From the NCBI RefSeq assembly GCF_048569485.1, contig NC_134353.1:66470221-66534220 (forward strand): 64,000 nt of DNA, given 5' to 3'. The notes beneath the pieces are model-generated. The model ran no database searches and was not told where the DNA came from. It worked only from the letters and a program-made list of their open reading frames with translations. Made by a program: the position numbers and the translations under genes. This document shows, piece by piece, positions 63,525-64,000 of this stretch. Numbering within the stretch: position 1 is the first letter of the stretch; each line of letters begins with the position of its first letter. The stretch comes from Anomaloglossus baeobatrachus. Its lineage: Eukaryota; Chordata; Amphibia; Anura; Aromobatidae.

Positions 63525-64000
63525 AACCCTTTGCCTTAGCGCCCTTGCTCCTTGTGGACGACATGCTGTTGTCTCCTAGGAGAGTGATCACTGAGGGTAT
63601 ATAGCCAAAAGTAAACAACCCGGCCGAACAGAGAAAATGTATACGAATATATATATATATATATACACTCCGGCACCCTAAGGGGACCAGCACCGGGTGA
63701 CCGGTGTGGCTTACCGACCGCCCAAAGCGGAGTGTGTGTCCACCAGATTCCCTGCCTTAGGTCTCCCAGAGCTGCAGAGCTCGTTCCTGAAAATCCTCCA
63801 CCGGCAGAATGTGTGTAAAAATGGCTGCCGGAGCTCTCAGGGGAGGAGGGAGCCGTGGGCGGCGACTAGTAAAGTGCGGGAATCTGGGGCCCACAGTAAT
63901 CAGTGAGGGGGGGGGGGAGGAAACCTAAAGTCTGCTCCAGCCCTCACTGCCGACGTCAGGTCGACCGTCCCGCCCTTACCCCTGACTGGCAGGCCCGGGG
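63525..64000 (-). mobile_element. DIRS copy 7, upstream part, cut by window end
   Basis: Resumes copy 7 after copy 8: the beginning of its gag (MSSTRSKGAKAKG on the minus strand, near 63565-63527) and the GC-rich leader, which runs to the window end. A TA microsatellite lies at 63645-63664. The right ITR is outside the window. Confidence 0.85.
63645..63664. repeat. TA dinucleotide microsatellite
   Basis: About ten TA units in the leader of DIRS copy 7, not seen in the leaders of other copies. Confidence 0.9.

Overview
The window is vertebrate nuclear DNA, most likely from a frog with a large genome. It shows a spliced vertebrate gene, DIRS-type tyrosine-recombinase retroelements, Tc1-, Tigger-, Kolobok/T2-, PIF/Harbinger- and hAT-like DNA elements, a V-SINE and several minisatellites. 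No bacterial or organellar signal is present.

The only host gene I can support is NOP14, the nucleolar small-subunit processome protein, on the minus strand. Ten coding exons lie at 50417-50287, 48389-48304, 46774-46639, 46423-46322, 46236-46083, 30561-30402, 28534-28387, 14957-14836, 14694-14539 and 7549-7447. Every splice phase closes, and the exons give about 431 C-terminal residues with a normal stop. The first half of the gene lies beyond 64000. The region 1-7446 is downstream of the stop and holds small DNA transposons, a Tc1-like element and a minisatellite.

The introns are bloated by DIRS elements. Eight copies can be followed, all coding on the minus strand (NOP14 sense): copy 1 (8321-14170), copy 2 (15247-27234) split by copy 3 (20592-26554), copy 4 (31319-43495) split by copy 5 (32391-38453), copy 6 (51819-53508) abutting copy 7 (53504-57449, resuming at 63525), and copy 7 split by copy 8 (57450-63524). 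There is also an old relic at 48655-49015 and a 50-bp solo end at 28271-28319. Each fuller copy has inverted terminal repeats (ITRs), an internal complementary region (ICR) and the order gag, RT-RNase H-methyltransferase, tyrosine recombinase. Copies 5 and 8 look whole; the rest are broken to varying degrees.

The most interesting signals are these. (1) The DIRS left end and its inverted ICR copy carry splice-site-like sequences on both strands, so the 310-331 nt segment between them is bounded like an exon in either orientation; this holds in three diverged subfamilies. (2) The solo DIRS end beside a NOP14 exon offers a second consensus donor exactly 96 nt past the native one, and the reading frame stays open to it. 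(3) The 15.5-kb intron contains a five-layer nest: Kolobok/T2-like, Tigger-like, MITE, DIRS, DIRS. (4) A minisatellite of about 50 copies of a 24-bp unit puts repeated G8 runs on the NOP14 sense strand.
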